In this document: piece after piece, positions 23,096-35,981 of the stretch | How the letters are laid out: each line of letters starts with the position of its first letter | Position numbering within the stretch: position 1 is the stretch's first letter | Notes under the pieces: model-generated | The model's database searches: none | Seen by the model: the letters and a program-made list of their open reading frames with translations, nothing else | Told to the model about the DNA's origin: nothing | Translations under genes and position numbers: made by a program | Source: Mytilus californianus | Lineage: Eukaryota; Mollusca; Bivalvia; Mytilida; Mytilidae | Reading direction: 5' to 3' | DNA length: 64,000 nucleotides | Assembly (NCBI RefSeq): GCF_021869535.1 | Contig: NW_026262604.1 | Location: forward strand, 54,274,247 to 54,338,246

Positions 23096-24728
23096 CTTGG
23101 ATTTTTTTTCACATTATGGATTAATTGATCAATTAACATATGTGAAAGTATGAAAAAAAATAATACCCGGAAAAATTATGATTGAAATGATTTGTTGTCA
23201 CATCCTTTTGACATATATTTCATGCGTATTTAGGAAGAGAAAACAATTAACAATTAAGCATTTAAACTATTTGTTATATTGTAAATCTCGGCCATTGGAA
23301 AATCTACTTTGTGGGATGTGGAATTTCCAATTTCCGGCAATATCACGTATGAGACTAAGTAAACAGTTTAGGATCTATATTTTTTATCAGAACGATTGTA
23401 CTTATCAGATGATTCATGATCAATGTCTAGTCTTTGAAATTTCGACAAATTATAATTAACACCCGACATGCCTTGATGTCTGTTATACCTTCCATGATCA
23501 CACATTTTTGTGTGTTCGGACTTTTTCTTTTTATTTCTGATTCGAAATATATTATATTAAGAGCTTTCGCTGTTTCCATTTTGTCATTTTGTATTTTCCT
23601 CACAAGTCCTATCGTCAACATCACTAATTGTGGGTGATCATCTCTCGGTATCTTCACTCATTGATAGCATTTCAACAAATTATTATTCCGTTTGTTTTTT
23701 TTTAAACTCCATCGGTCAGATATTTTTAGCTTTAAAACTCAATACTGGATATTACTTTATATATGCATACCGGGTGAGCTACATGTACAAGAAACTACTA
23801 ATCCTGTCGAAGCACTCGTATATCGTCTGACTCAAAAAAGAGTACATGATTTTTTTTTAATTCCGATTTCTTGTATTTGTAATTTAACTGTACACATCAA
23901 CGTCATACCTAATTGGTTGAAAGCTAATGAACAGTTCTGAATTGACTGCAAGCAAATTTGTGGACAGTAATGAATTTATCGCAGTGGATAAGTTTTCTTA
24001 TGTGAAAATCTTTATTTTCTGTGCATTCTAACTAACCATTTCTTTGATTGGAAAGAAGTTTTTTTTAGAAAACAATACGACATTTATTACGTCAAGTAAA
24101 TTATGTTCATCAAACTCGAAGATTTAGAATTTTCAACTACTTGATTTATTGTTGAATGAATCTTTGTGAAACTAGATTTTCCTTCTTTTGATTTTATTTA
24201 TATATTTTAGGGACGTCAAAGAGTTATCGAGTATCGCTCGATATTGTCAAGTATCTAATACCAAAATGATACTCGACTAATCGGTTACCTGTTAAAAAAT
24301 TGTTGCCCTTTTTAAATAAAACTGATTTTTATTGAGAGAGCCTCTGGTGAAATTAAACAGTCATCTTTGATTAATCAAATTAGCATACGTTTCGAATTTT
24401 TGCACTGAATTGTCATTTAAAATCCTCCAAAAAAGCTGTTCTATGCACGACAGTAGATTTTCTGGCTAGCACTTTTGGCTAAACATGTCTTTGCCTTTCA
24501 CCACATATGTACCGTTAGAACAAATATTTTCTTCTGCAGAACTATTTGTTACATAACAAAATTTAGACACCAACACTGCCCAGAAAAATTGGACATCAAA
24601 ATATTTCTAAATAAGTACAAATTCGATTCAGGCATCAGTAAGTTCTAATCATCACGCTTTGTTAATCATAAGATGTGGTTTCTTTATACAAATGTAATTA
24701 CCAAATAATGTTGTTGAATTGGCAATTG

Positions 24729-24754
24729 TTTTTTTTTTTTTTTCTTTTTTTTTT
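24729..24754. repeat. poly-T tract
   Basis: Two long runs of T separated by a C. It could be the A-tail of an old minus-strand insertion, but no element body is recognisable beside it. Confidence 0.7.
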
Positions 24755-24989
24755 ATTGTGCTTATTAGATTATTGACTAGATTAGTGTTTACATAATTAA
24801 GAAAAAGGAGTACATGAGATTATAGTTGTGGTGTAAATTTCTTTGACAACTAACATTATCTAGTCTTCTAATACCAGTTATTGGCATGATACGGGTTATG
24901 TTCTTCTCATATATTTTATGATGGTATGACATTAAACCCCTTACGGGAGGGATTGTACTTGATTTTCATATGATGAAGACATAATCTTT

Positions 24990-25510
24990 CAATCAGTTTA
25001 ATTGAGGTCAGGAGCTGGCATGTCAGGAACTGCTAGTAGTCCTTTGTTCATTTATGTATCATTGTCATTTTGCTTAGTTTCTTTTGTTACCAATTCTGAC
25101 ATCGGACTCGGACTTCTTTTGAACTGAGTTTTACTGTGCGTATTGCTATGTGTTTCTTTATTCTACATTGGTTAGAGGTATAGGGGGAGGGTTGAGATCT
25201 CATTAAACATGTTTAACCCCGCCGCATTTTTGCGCCGGTCCAAAATCAGGAGCCTCTGGCCTTTGTTAGTCTTGTATGTTTTTTTTAATTTTAGTTCATT
25301 TATATGTTTTGGAGTTTAGTGTGATGTCCATTTTCACTGATTTAGTACACAATTTTATTTAGGGGCCAGTTGAGAACTACCTTCGGGTGCGGGATTTTCT
25401 CGCTGCGTCGAAGACCATTGGTGGCCTTCGGTTGTTGTCTGCTCTTTGGTCGGTTTGTTGTCTCTTTGACATATTCCCCATTTCCATTCTCAATTTTACT
25501 ATATATTAAT
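24990..25510 (+). repeat. dispersed mussel repeat R5
   Basis: Contains GGGGGAGGGTTGAGATCTCA, AACCCCGCCGCATTTTTGCG and the terminal block GTTGTCTCTTTGACATATTC running to ATTCTCAATTTTAC. The terminal block recurs alone at 26400-26465 and inverted at 52635-52745. I recognise it as a common Mytilus repeat. The two opposed open frames at 25342-25605 are repeat sequence. Confidence 0.65.
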
Positions 25511-26399
25511 GTTGATGGTTTTACATCCATTAGAAAACGACCAACAATACATGCAATAGATAAAAAAAAATTGACTGCACTTTTGTAGATATTAATCGGA
25601 GCCATTCTTCAGAGATTTTGTATTCCTTATATATTGATGTAAATTATTTCTGTGCGACTCTTTTTTGCTAAACCCTATGTTCCTTATTGCTACTTACTTC
25701 GTTGAAAGCTAAAACACATTATTGCTGAAAATATTACAGAGACTTTTCTTTTCCATTATTCATGTGTGTGTTATTATTACAACAGTTTTTTCTTTCTTGT
25801 TTTCGATTAGTAATTTTAAGGTTCACTGGGTGTAGTACTTGATAATGTGCCAGCTCCACGTCGAATGTAGGTAACCAACTTATGGGGTTTTACCTTTACC
25901 ATCTGAACGAATCATTAAGTCTGTGTATTTGTTTCTATATAAAAACATTAATTTGCACGATCTCCCATGTATTATTAATACTATTATTATCATTATTATT
26001 AAAAGGGATAATCGTTATGCGTTTAACAAAGCGGTTACGCAATGTAAAATACACAAACACTAGTCTAGATTTTTTCAAGCAAATTATAGCTTTAACATCT
26101 ATTAAAATAATTTTAAAATACACGTTCGTGATATCTCTATTTATAATGTACATTTATAACTGTACAAAGAACTATTTTAGTTATTGTACAAAAAGAGGTA
26201 GTTAAATCAAATCACAGATAACAAAATGAAGACTTTTGTGTTACATATGACGAAAATATCAAGACTATCCGATAATAATTTAATACATTTAGAATAAAAT
26301 ACCTAGATATCTATGTTAGCATATGATGACAACGCAAGAAAGAAGGAAGTTTTGCATCATATCTGCATTATCATCGAAATATTATTTCAAAACAAACAC

Positions 26400-26465
26400 A
26401 TGTCTGCTCTATAGTCGGGTTGTTGTCTCTTTGACACATTCCCCATTTCAATTCTCAATTTTACA
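26400..26465 (+). repeat. R5 terminal fragment
   Basis: TGTCTGCTCTATAGTCGGGT followed by TTGACACATTCCCCATTTC matches the 3' end of R5, 80 bases before the large tandem duplication begins. Confidence 0.65.
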
Positions 26466-26850
26466 TATGATAAATTACACGGCATATAATCATATATAAA
26501 TGCACCTTTCAGATAATGTATGTCCTGGCTTATTGATATCTATTTGAGCACAGGAATTATCATATGATTATTTTCTTTTGATACAAAAGCACTAGAAAAA
26601 TGTTTGGTTCTGTGCGATTTCCCGTGCATCATTTTTAAGTAAATATTGGTCAAACACAGATAATTTTGATTGTGAATACACGTTTTGGCCCAACATCTGA
26701 AAAGTTTCTCTTTTAATATGTACGTCAATATGTTTATATCAATAATGAATCAAATACTGCTAAGCCGATTTGCTTCGGTTGTCTAAAATTTGTTAAGGCG
26801 AAGTATACGTAATTGCACGCCTCTAGCGGAATTCAGGATACAAAACATAC

Positions 26851-27676
26851 GTCGTTCGTTACGCAAGTTATCTCCCCTACTCCAAGAACGGGAAATGGGC
26901 ACATTTTAATGACTTTGTGCGGTCTATCATGAACCCAAACAAGTATTCCTGTACTATGTCAAAATTTCAAAGAAATTAGCTGACTCCAATCAGAAATCTA
27001 AGATCTATCTTAGTATCTATTGTGTGTTAGTCTGCAACTGTTTTTGTTTTAGGTTCACGCAGGAGCGGGTACATAATACCGCTCGTATTTATTTTAACAG
27101 AAATTAAAAGTAAACAAATAAACTAGTGACAATTCTTCGTATCATACTCGTTAAAATCAATTTAGAATTGACCCCTCAATATTATTTGAATGAAATTCAC
27201 AGTGTCAGTGTAGCGGAATCTTGAAGGTAACGAATAATTACCGGTAAATTGCATGTAAATATCGTCGTTCGTTACGCAAGTTATTTCCCCTACTCTAAGA
27301 ACGGGAAATGGGCACATTTTAATGACTTTGTGCTGTCTATCATGAACCCAAACAAGTATTCCTGTACTACGTCAAAATTTCAAAGAAATTAGCTGACTCC
27401 AATCAGAAATCTAAGATCTATTTTAGTATCTATTGTGTGTTAGTCTGCAACTGTTTTTGTTTTAGGCTCACGCAGGAGCGGGTACATAATACCGCTCGTA
27501 TTTATTTTAACAGAAATTAAAAATAAACAAATAAACAAGTGACAATTCTTCGTATCATACTCGTTAAAATCAATTTAGAATTGACCCCACAATAATATTT
27601 GAATGAAATTCACAGTGTCAATGTAGCGTAATCTTGAGGTAACGAATAATTACCGGTAAATTGCATGTAAATATCG
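26851..27676. repeat. two 413-bp tandem units inside copy 1
   Basis: Units start GTCGTTCGTTACGCAAGTTA at 26851 and 27264. Each includes GAACGGGAAATGGGCACATT and a small dyad GAGCGGGTACATAATACCGC. The same pair occurs in copy 2 at 29322 and 29735, so this inner duplication preceded the 2.47-kb one. Confidence 0.85.
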
Positions 27677-28130
27677 TCGCTGGGCTTCGAAAATGTCGTA
27701 TATATGACTTTTTTGGCTAGAACTACTTTTTGACACGAATCGTCTTGGCAGAAGGAAATCTTTGATAGTCCAAAAAAGCATACAGTTAGACCAATCAAAG
27801 CATTTGAAATAAGACATGTTACAAAATTGCCAATCTCAATTGTTTGTATAGTTTGCTTCCAAAATGTTGTATGTTGACTTGCAAAGTGTTGTATAAAGGC
27901 TTAAGGAATCAAATACTTGTACATTTCTTTATTTCTGTGAAAATAAATTTAGTTTTTGTGTAATCCAGAAATGTCAAAGTTTTTATTTCACTGCTATTTA
28001 CAAAAATGTTCAAGTTCACATACGATATTTTGGAAGCATACATTTCGTCCAAAATTTCAAAGCCTGTTTGTGAGATATTTTTTTTTTTAAATTAGTAATT
28101 TACTACATTTTGGAAGCCCAGCGAAGATAT
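27671..28130. mobile_element. 460-bp element with 26-bp terminal inverted repeats
   Basis: The left end ATATCGTCGCTGGGCTTC and the reverse complement of the right end (ATATCTTCGCTGGGCTTC) match over 26 bases with two differences. Inner GCTTCCAAAATGT motifs are inverted as well. No transposase is encoded, so it would be a non-autonomous DNA transposon. The second tandem copy carries it at 30148-30608. Confidence 0.6.
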
Positions 28131-28264
28131 GTATGTTGAACTAGAAAGGCGTTGGCATGTGCCTTTTTTTAAGCAATTGAAAATTTTAGGATAATTTATA
28201 TTTGTGTGAAAAGTATAAACGATACTAAAGGGTTATCGACCACAAGTGAAACATTTTTAACATG

Positions 28265-28920
28265 TAACGTGGGGGTACCCAAATTGCACTTATTTTGACA
28301 GTTTTTTCACCTACGTTTTTTTATGATCCAGACAAAAGTTTCAATTTTGTGTTTATTTTGTAGATGTATCCTTATTTACTATATAGTCCCACCAATTTAA
28401 ATTTTAATCCATATTGAATCATAGAAAAATGGTTTTGAACTGACCTCCAAACGACCCATGATTCTGTAATGAGGAGTACCCAAATTGCATCCATTCTTAA
28501 ATTCACGTCCGTAAAAATCAAATAACTGATGTTTTGTATTATTTGTTCAAATATTTAGAACAATTTGACAATAGTCCATGCTTACTATTCATTTTTAAGA
28601 AATGGATGCCTGTAACATATTGATCCATATTGTATTTGCTCATTTTTAAAAGAAGACTTTTTATGGACGTCACATAGCGACGTTTTCGTAGATTTTACTT
28701 TTTCCAGTAAACACTTCATTTGTTGATATATACTATGAACTATCTGTGAATATTTAAATATATTTACCTATTTGAAAGACGTGCATAATGTCAAACGATA
28801 AAAAAATATAAATTGTTTAGTCCCTAAGAAACCTTGTAAGATTTTAGCTGCTATTTTTGCTAAATAGGTGCAATTTGGGTACTCGGTGCAATTTGCCTTT
28901 ATTTGGGTACTGTGACGTTA
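28265..28920. mobile_element. segment bounded by inverted GTACCCAAATTGCA motifs
   Basis: The left side has TAACGTGGGGGTACCCAAAT and a second GTACCCAAATTGCA about 215 bases in. The right side has TGCAATTTGGGTACTCGG and then TTTGGGTACTGTGACGTTA. The outermost TAACGT is inverted at the right end. This may be a second non-autonomous element, though the arms are imperfect. It recurs in the second tandem copy at about 30736-31394. Confidence 0.45.
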
Positions 28921-29018
28921 TACATAAGTGGAAGGACAAAGTTAGCTTACAGAAAGAAAAAAACGAACTGAAAAATCAGATTCCGTCTACAAAACATTAC
29001 ACAGAAACTAAGAATTTA

Positions 29019-31500
29019 GCACAGGAATTATCATATGATTATTTTCTTTTGAAACAAAAGCACTAGAAAAATGTTTGGTTCTGTGCGATTTCCCGTGCAT
29101 CATTTTTAAGTAAATATTGGTCAAACACAGATAATTTTGATTGTGAATACACGTTTTGGCCCTACATCTGAAAAGTTTCTCTTTTAATATGTACGTCAAT
29201 ATGTTTATGTCAATAATGAATCAAATACTGCTAAGCCGATTTGCTTCGGTTGTCTAAAATTTGTTAAGGCGAAGTATACGTAATTGCACGCCTCTAGCGG
29301 AATTCGGGATACAAAACATACGTCGTTCGTTACGCAAGTTATCTCCCCTACTCCAAGAACGGGAAATGGGCACATTTTAATGACTTTGTGCGGTCTATCA
29401 TGAACCCAAACAAGTATTCCTGTACTATGTTAAAATTTCAAAGAAATTAGCTGACTCCAATCAGAAATCTAAGATCTATCTTAGTATCTATTGTGTGTTA
29501 GTCTGCAACTGTTTTTGTTTTAGGTTCACGCAGGAGCGGGTACATAATACCGCTCGTATTTATTTTAACAGAAATTAAAAGTAAACAAATAAACTAGTGA
29601 CAATTCTTCGTATCATACTCGTTAAAATCAATTTAGAATTGACCCCTCAATATTATTTGAATGAAATTCACAGTGTCAGTGTAGCGTAATCTTGAAGGTA
29701 ACGAATAATTACCGGTAAATTGCATGTAAATATCGTCGTTCGTTACGCAAGTTATTTCTCCTACTCTAAGAACGGGAAATGGGCACATTTTAATGACTTT
29801 GTGATGTCTATCATGAACCCAAACAAGTATTCCTGTACTATGTCAAAATTTCAAAAAAATTAGCTGACTCCAATCAGAAATCTAAGATCTATCTTAGTAT
29901 CAATTGTGTGTTAACGTTAGTCTGCAACTGTTTTTGTTTTAGGCTATCGCAGGAGCGGGTACATAATACCGCTCGTATTTATTTTAACAGAAATTAAAAA
30001 TAAACAAATAAACAAGTGACAATTCTTCGTATCATACTCGTTAAAATCAATTTAGAATTGACCCCACAATAATATTTGTATGAAATTCACAGTGTCAATG
30101 TAGCGTAATCTTGAGGTAACGAATAATTACCGGTAAATTGCATGTAGATATCGTCGCTGGGCTTCGAAAATGTCGTATATATGACTTTTTTGGCTAAAAC
30201 TACTTTTTGACACGAATCGTCTTGGCAGAAGGAAATCTTTGATAGTCCAAAAAAGCATACAGTTAGACCAATCAAAGCATTTGAAATAAGACATGTTACA
30301 AAATTGCCAATCTCAATTGTTTGTATAGTTTGCTTCCAAAATGTTGTATGTTGACTTGAAAAGTGTTGTATAAAGGCTTAAGGAATCAAATACTTGTACA
30401 TTTCTTTATTTCTGTGAAAATAAATTTAGTTTTTGTGTAATCCAGAATTGTCAAAGTTTTTATTTCACTGCTATTTACAAAAATGTTCAAGTTCACATAC
30501 GACATTTTGGAAGCATACATTTCGACCAAAATTTCAAAGCCTGTTTATGAGATATTTTTTTTTTTTAAATTAGTAATATACTACATTTTGGAAGCCCAGC
30601 GAAGATATGTATGTTGAACTAGAAAGGCGTTGGCATGTGCCTTTTTTTAAGCAATTGAAAATTTTAGGATAATTTATATTTGTGTGAAAAGTATAAACGA
30701 TACTAAAGGGTTATCGACCACAAGTGAAACATTTTTAACATGTAACGTAGGGGTACCCAAATTGCACTTATTGTGACAGTTTTTTCACCTACGTTTTTTT
30801 ATGATCCAGACAAAAGTTTCCATTTTGTGTTTATTTTGTAGATGTATCCTTATTTACTATATAGTCCCACCAATTTAAATTTTAATCCATATTGAATCAT
30901 AGAAAAATGGTTTTGAACTGACCTCCAAACGACCCATGATTCTGTAATGAGGAGTACCCAAATTGCATCCATTCTTAAATTCACGTCCGTAAAAATCAAA
31001 TAACTGATGTTTTGTATTATTTCTTCAAATATTTGGAACAATTTGACAATAGTCCATGCTTACTATTCGTTTTTTAAGAAATGGATGCCTGTAACATATT
31101 AATCCATATTGTATTTGTTCATTTTTAAAAGAAGACTTTTTATGGACGTCACATAGCGACGTTTTCGTAGATTTTACTTTTTCCAGTAAACACTTCATTT
31201 GTTGATATATACTATGAACGTTCTGTGAATATTTAAATATATTTACCTATTTGAAAGACGTGCATAATGTCAAACGATAAAAAAATATAAATTGTTTAGT
31301 CCCTAAGAAACCTTGTAAGATTTTAGCTGCTATTTTTGCTAAATAGGTGCAATTTGGGTACTCGGTGCAATTTGCCTTTATTTGGGTACTGTGACATTAT
31401 ACATAAGTGGAAGGACAAAGTTAGCTTACAGAAAGAAAAAAACGAACTGAAAAATCAGATTCCGTCTACAAAACATTACACAGAAACTAAGAATTTAGCA
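29019..31500. repeat. 2.47-kb tandem duplication, copy 2
   Basis: Second copy of 26548-29018, ending GAATTTAGCA at 31500. It includes the duplicated 413-bp units (29322 and 29735) and the TIR element (30148-30608). A 6-base GTTAAC-type insertion near 29911 and other small changes distinguish it from copy 1, which argues against a pure assembly echo. Confidence 0.9.
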
Positions 31501-31879
31501 CTGTGACATTTATCTCAGAATAAGTAAATCATCTATCTCATTCAAATCTCAGTTCTCAAGGAGCAGAAAATAAACAGGTGTCTTCAATTCCGTCCGCAAT
31601 TTTTTGGGAAAGTTAAATCTAAATTTAGAACCATGGTTGAAACTGAAACTACACATGTATGATAAAAATAGAACATGCAGTTTTTTTCTTGATCAAATTC
31701 CAATTTCGAACGGATAGCGAAATTTGCATTCTTGTGTTGTTCTTTTGTGTATCATTCAGAAGTAGAGAATACAATTTTGAAGTATATTTTTCTTTTTAAG
31801 TCTCAATATTGAAGATTACTAGTATTATAGAATCATAGAGTATAAGGTATAGGGAAGAAGGGAGAGGATGAAGAAAATA

Positions 31880-31990
31880 ATATTACTATGTCGGGGCCTT
31901 TTGTAACCGACTAAACGTTAGAGATTTTTCTCATGGCTGAAGGCATTATGGTTGCCTATTATAATTGCTTATATCCACTTCATTCAATAA
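31880..31990 (-). repeat. dispersed repeat R1, fragment
   Basis: Reverse complement shows the R1 middle: AAGCAATTATAATAGGCAAC, the CCTTCAGCCATGAG block and AAAAGGCCCCGACAT. Confidence 0.6.
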
Positions 31991-32254
31991 GGCAGCTGGG
32001 GTGTCAAAATTTTCGGCGATAAATGTTTCGTAAGCTTCTGTAAAAGACTTTTCGGTCAAAGTAATTTCAAATTTCAATATAAAAACTGGGGATCTCGGAC
32101 CTTGTTTTTTCGTAACAATACATTGAAATTAACCACATTTAGGGTATTTTATTTTGTTTATATAGGAGAAACTTAGGTTTTCCCTATTGAAGAAACATTA
32201 AACGATAGAATTGTCTAAAATTCGAAGAGATAATTTCGTTAATTAATACTTCTG

Positions 32255-32256
<2 letters not shown>

Positions 32257-32299
<43 letters not shown>
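32257..32299. repeat. AT microsatellite
   Basis: About 43 bases of alternating A and T. A minus-strand frame running through it shows a YIYIYI stretch that is only this repeat. Confidence 0.9.
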
Positions 32300-32303
<4 letters not shown>

Positions 32304-32794
32304 TCTAAATTGAAAACAACGTTCAAACCTATGATTGCGTTGGATAAAAACCGCAGTTTTTATACGTGTGCATGTAAAACAAATTTCTTGGTAGAGGGGT
32401 CTAAATACAGCACAAACAACAATTTCCAAAAGACCAAAAAAAGTGAAAAAGTCTATTTTAACAAAACGCATTTGACTAACAGGTCGAACAACTGATGTTC
32501 TTAAACCCTGCTGACTGCCATTGGCGATTGCCAAATAAATTGATCACCAGATCTAACCAAATGGATCTGAATATATATATATAAAAGACTTTTATATATA
32601 AAAGGGGGGTCACGGGCCTAATTTTCGTGAAAAAAAAATATTGATAGTTCAATCTTTAAATTTCAAGTTGTAGGTATTTTGTTGTATATTGAATGATACT
32701 TGGTAAACTATTTGCAAAACAAATAAGTAATTTTGCAACATGACCAGAAAGGACGCTCAGAAAAAATACACCCGATAGATCTAACTTAAACTGT

Positions 32795-32855
32795 GGCAAA
32801 TAGTTGTCCAATTTGCAATGATACCACATCTCCTTATTTTTATATCACATTAAAA
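32795..32855 (-). repeat. dispersed repeat R1, 5' fragment
   Basis: Reverse complement reads AGGAGATGTGGTATCATTGC then GACAACTATTTGCC, the start of R1. Confidence 0.6.
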
Positions 32856-33060
32856 AACCCAATTTATTTGCATTAGATACAGGCACAATACGCAAGGTAA
32901 ACGTGTATAGCATTACATGATGAACAGTCTCCTTGTCAACTTCCGAAGCAAGGTTGTCGGCTCTCCGAACTTTCTAGAGACCCTGATTTTATTGCCGAGT
33001 ATATGGGCTTCGATCCTTGCTTAGAAGTGGTCTCCTTACATTATACTGGATACAATCTAA

Positions 33061-33265
33061 TGAATTTACACTACGTACATTCGTATAGCATTACATACAT
33101 ACATTCGTACATCAAGCATTACATACGTACATTCGTATATTATTACATAGGAACATTCGTATAGCATTACATACGTACATTTATTTCATGACACCAGTAC
33201 ATTTATTTCATGACACCAGTACATTTATTTCATGACACCAGTACATTTATATCATGACACCAGCA
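33061..33265. repeat. two adjacent minisatellites
   Basis: From about 33061 to 33180, four diverged units of CATTACATACGTACATTCGTA (about 24-30 bp). From about 33176 to 33265, units of the 22-bp ACATTTATTTCATGACACC AGT type, three identical and two diverged. Both arrays share the TACATT core, so one may have arisen from the other. Confidence 0.85.
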
Positions 33266-35004
33266 CATTTACAGCATATAACTATAATACACAAAGCTTT
33301 AGACTTAGACTTAACAATACGGCTTTAGCATTACAATATACTATGCTAAGGCATAACACAGGCAGTGATCTATGCAATGGGAAGTTATATAAAAAAACTC
33401 CGATCTGTTTTATTTTGCTGAAATTCATATACGGGTTCTTCTTTTGACCTTATTACAGCCATTCTCAAGATAATATGCATTTGCAGATTTCTTATTTTTT
33501 ATGAGTCGTACATGTGGAAATTTGGTACAAGAAATTATTTCCTTTGTTAATGAATCTCCAGCAAACATTATACCATGTATAATGCCTTGTCGTGTAGTTG
33601 AAGAAAAGGGAAAGCTATCGAGAAATAGTAAGTAGAATCAAGTAAAATTTACAGTAGAATCATGTGCACGTGTGTGAACTTGATAAATAGAATGGGCTGT
33701 GTACGCAATACCTCGCATAGTGACGGAAATGGTGAGAATGAAAAGAAGCGATCCCAATATCATAACCAAATTTTTCAAATATGTATAGAATCATTCTGTA
33801 CTAATCTGGACAACTCGATATTTTATTTAAAATTATAAGAACAATACAAATATTTAAAAAAAAAAAATGTGGAACCCTGTCTAATCAAGAAAAGATGGAG
33901 ATAAAGTCTATACAGTAACTTTCTTTCACTTGCAGTATATTTATTTGCCATTTTGTATTATTTTGGCAGCAGAAATATCCTTAAACATTTTTCAGTTTGT
34001 ATCATTATCAACCATGTCAACATATTACGCTTTTATTTTTTTTAGCATTTCCAATACTTAGGAAAATGTGTTACACACACTCACGATTTGTATGACAATA
34101 CTGTACAGTACAATAGGTATACTAGCGTTATAGAGTAGAATTTGTGGTGACGTTACAGCAGACATCAATAACGTCGCCGAATATTTTATAACTTTCCGCT
34201 AAAAATCAAACTTCAAGAGAATATAGCTTGGAAACTAGCACGGTTGCTAAGGACTTTCTTTGCATCAATGGATTCGTCGTTTATTTTTGAATCGCATTTC
34301 GAATTTTAAAAAAATGCTGTTGACCAACGAATTAGAAAATCATGATAAAGTAAAAAATATCTGCCGTTTTTTATGATTTTCCCTATATATCCTTTGTATT
34401 TCTGGCGTATCATGCTGTTAGTTTAAACAGCTTGTATATGAAAAAACTAAAACGATTACCCCCTTTTTTATTTTATATTCTGATGTAATTTTACAAGCAG
34501 AATCCACATGTAAAATATAAAAAAAATATGTGGAGTAGTTATATTACGTACACTTTGCCTTAAGTCTTTTTATATAGTGGTTAGAAACTTCAACATGAAT
34601 AATATACCATAGAAAATAATATTTACTTAAATCAAATACATTAATGTCTCAATTGCTAGGTTTGGTTGTAAAATGTCAGCTAATAGGCACCATATGCATC
34701 CTTTTTTCCTCGTTCGCTACACTCACTCCACAAAAAAAAATCATTTTATAATTCGCAGTATATATTTACCGCATCATCATTTTGCAGAAAATCTGTACTT
34801 ATCGAGTGATATGAATAAGCTTCATCTCATGCTACTAGTTGTTGGATGATTACTTTAATATATGATTTGTTATAAATACATGAAATAGTAATTCACGTTT
34901 CATTTTGTGCATGAAACATGATTATGACAAATACTACTCATGAGCCCACATAAAACCTTCACATTTTTATCTGTGTCAAACTCTTTTCATGTTACAAAAA
35001 TGTG

Positions 35005-35320
35005 GTATGATTGCCAACTTTCCTATAGACACAAAATGACATAGAAGTTGGGAACTTTATGTCACCGTACAGCCTTCAACGATGTGCAAAACCCAAACAA
35101 CATATGAAGTATAGAAGGCGGTGACATTACAAATGTAAAACAATTCAAACAAGAAAACTACCTGCCTAAATTATGTACAAAACAAAAAAATGAAAAATGA
35201 ATATGATGTTCAGCAACAAATGACAACCACTGAATTAAAGGTTCCTGATTTGGAACAGGCACATACAATATAAGGCGGGGCTAATCATATTTGTGGACCC
35301 TAAACTATCCTCCTACCTTT
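35005..35320 (+). repeat. dispersed mussel repeat R1
   Basis: Begins TGTGGTATGATTGCCAACTT, continues CACCGTACAGCCTTCAACGA, AACAATTCAAACAAGAAAAC and the 3' part GGTTCCTGATTTGGAACAGG. It is about 700 bases past the receptor 2 stop codon. Confidence 0.75.
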
Positions 35321-35981
35321 CGGGTTTGTAGCACATCATGAGAACAAACTGTAAAATTTAGTTGGAAAAGGTGTAAGTTTACCATTAAAAAATAAGGATT
35401 TTGCCATTTTGTGTTATGATTATGATATACCCTTTACATGGTTTTTTTCAGCGTAATAACATTCAAATGTTTGTCTGCGTTATGTCCTTCAGATGTAAGT
35501 CTTAGGTATTAAACACAGTGCCTGTATTGATGCGACAGTAGTTAACCGATGTACAATAATCGTAAATCAATTAAGAATAGAAAAATCTAGGTAACAAAAA
35601 CCCAAAAATAGCGAGTTCGGGTTCTTCAAAATGAAAAGAGTTAATGTAAATTAAACATAATGAATTTTCCGCCAACGCATATGGTGTTAAAAGGTTTGGA
35701 TATAATGCCATTCGATATGTTTTTCTCTCATATCTGCATGTTTATATAATAAATTATACTTTAAAAATTTATATCGATTTGCAGCTCTTTTTAATATTCA
35801 ATATAAATTAGAAATTGTCAGGTATTTGCAAAAACAATAACATAATGAAACATTTTTGCACTCTTGGCACACATTTCATGCATACATAGCAATTATTACA
35901 TGTTTTAGTTAAAGACAAGTTGTTAAGTAATAATTCTCAGTCAGTGAAATCTCTCTTTCATGGAAAAATCAAGCATGACAC

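Larger units (their letters stand above)
21757..24949. other. intergenic DNA with one R1 copy
   Basis: Apart from the R1 repeat at 22770-23095 and a T-rich run near 24729-24754, I see no gene. The short overlapping frames around 23178-23940 have no domain motifs, run on both strands in the same place and are not linked by convincing splice sites. Confidence 0.5.
26548..29018. repeat. 2.47-kb tandem duplication, copy 1
   Basis: Begins AGCACAGGAATTATC and repeats at 29019 with an offset of 2471 bases. The copies differ only by scattered substitutions and a few small indels, so the duplication is recent. Boundaries share the microhomology AGCA. Each copy itself contains two 413-bp direct repeats, a TIR-bearing segment and a second inverted-repeat segment. 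No real gene is visible, and the repeated short frames (for example at 27610-27798 and 30087-30275) are duplicates of the same non-coding sequence. Confidence 0.9.
31501..35981. other. intergenic DNA between the two receptors
   Basis: Contains two reversed R1 fragments (31880-31990, 32795-32855), an AT microsatellite, two minisatellites (33061-33265) and an R1 copy (35005-35320). I see no supported gene. This is the 3' flank of receptor 2 and the 5' flank side of receptor 1. Confidence 0.5.

Noticed and set aside
25342-25605. two opposed frames of 70-90 codons
   Set aside because: Both lie in the R5 dispersed repeat, whose end recurs at 26400 and 52635.
26540-30275. pairs of identical short frames (26540/29008, 27610/30087)
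   Set aside because: They are duplicates created by the 2.47-kb tandem duplication. Identity reflects recent duplication, not selection, and no domain is present.
26548-31500. possible CRISPR-like or satellite array
   Set aside because: There are only two large copies and two nested units, with no regular spacers. It is an ordinary tandem duplication.
32184-32534. 116-codon frame with a YIYIYI run
   Set aside because: The run is an AT microsatellite read as protein. The remainder has no motif.
32930-33060. GC-richer stretch that might fold like a tRNA or be an exon
   Set aside because: I could not form a cloverleaf with a plausible anticodon arm, and no phased splice sites were found.
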